Assembly (NCBI GenBank): GCA_025504975.1
Contig: JANUWI010000002.1
Location: 2,666,001-2,730,000, forward strand
Source: Plenodomus lindquistii
Taxonomy: Eukaryota > Ascomycota > Dothideomycetes > Pleosporales > Leptosphaeriaceae
Direction: 5' to 3'
DNA length: 64,000 bases
The position numbers and the translations under genes are program-made. This document shows positions 63,957-64,000 of this stretch, piece by piece. The notes beneath the pieces are model-generated. The model was given only the letters and a program-made list of their open reading frames with translations. It was not told the origin of the DNA and did not search any database. Each line of letters starts with the position of its first letter. Positions within the stretch are counted from its first letter, which is position 1.

Positions 63957-64000
63957 GTGGTATATTATGTATCAGTATGAAATTGATCGAGTTATATAAG

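Overview
The window is nuclear DNA of a filamentous ascomycete. Short introns of about 40-190 nt with GT-AG ends and CTRAY-like branch points occur in most genes. The gene set is fungal: elongation factor eEF3, Bms1, a HET-domain protein, a HET-C2-type glycolipid transfer protein and a GPI inositol deacylase. The mix of families suggests a Dothideomycete, probably Pleosporales; that placement is inference and was not tested by alignment.

Layout. Bases 1-313 hold the 3' end of the eEF3 gene. A gene-poor stretch with one HET-domain gene (3.4-5.4 kb) follows. From 7.9 to 31.9 kb lies a conserved housekeeping block: a pirin-like protein, a protein with a methyltransferase-like motif, a glycolipid transfer protein, a tartrate/D-malate dehydrogenase relative, an Imp2-type inner-membrane peptidase, the catalytic NAD-isocitrate dehydrogenase subunit (Idh2 type), the GPI inositol deacylase Bst1, the ribosome-assembly GTPase Bms1, a Pbi2-type protease inhibitor and a mitochondrial PDK/BCKDK-type kinase. 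A relic of a sugar transporter sits at 23.3-23.7 kb.

From 31 to 64 kb the DNA is more accessory: unrecognised membrane and wall proteins (31.4, 32.5, 34.8 kb), a protein with a fungal STAND-type N-terminus (38.4 kb), an APH-fold kinase (41.5 kb), then a run of small-molecule enzymes (NAD(P)-dependent reductase, cupin, ThDP-dependent enzyme) between 43 and 50 kb, and a SET-domain protein with an apparent signal peptide (51 kb). At 53-57 kb a sugar transporter and a GH51 alpha-L-arabinofuranosidase are transcribed divergently from one intergenic region, which looks like an arabinose-use pair. The right end (57.5-64 kb) carries three copies of an unrecognised protein family: two intact and divergent, one broken by an in-frame stop. 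A small secreted methionine-rich protein lies between them.

Several gene models needed splice joins worked out by hand. They include a start codon split by an intron (cupin gene), a start codon apparently followed at once by an intron (ThDP enzyme), a GC-AG intron (reductase) and a leader-peptide intron in the isocitrate dehydrogenase gene. All joins are read from sequence and are not backed by transcripts.
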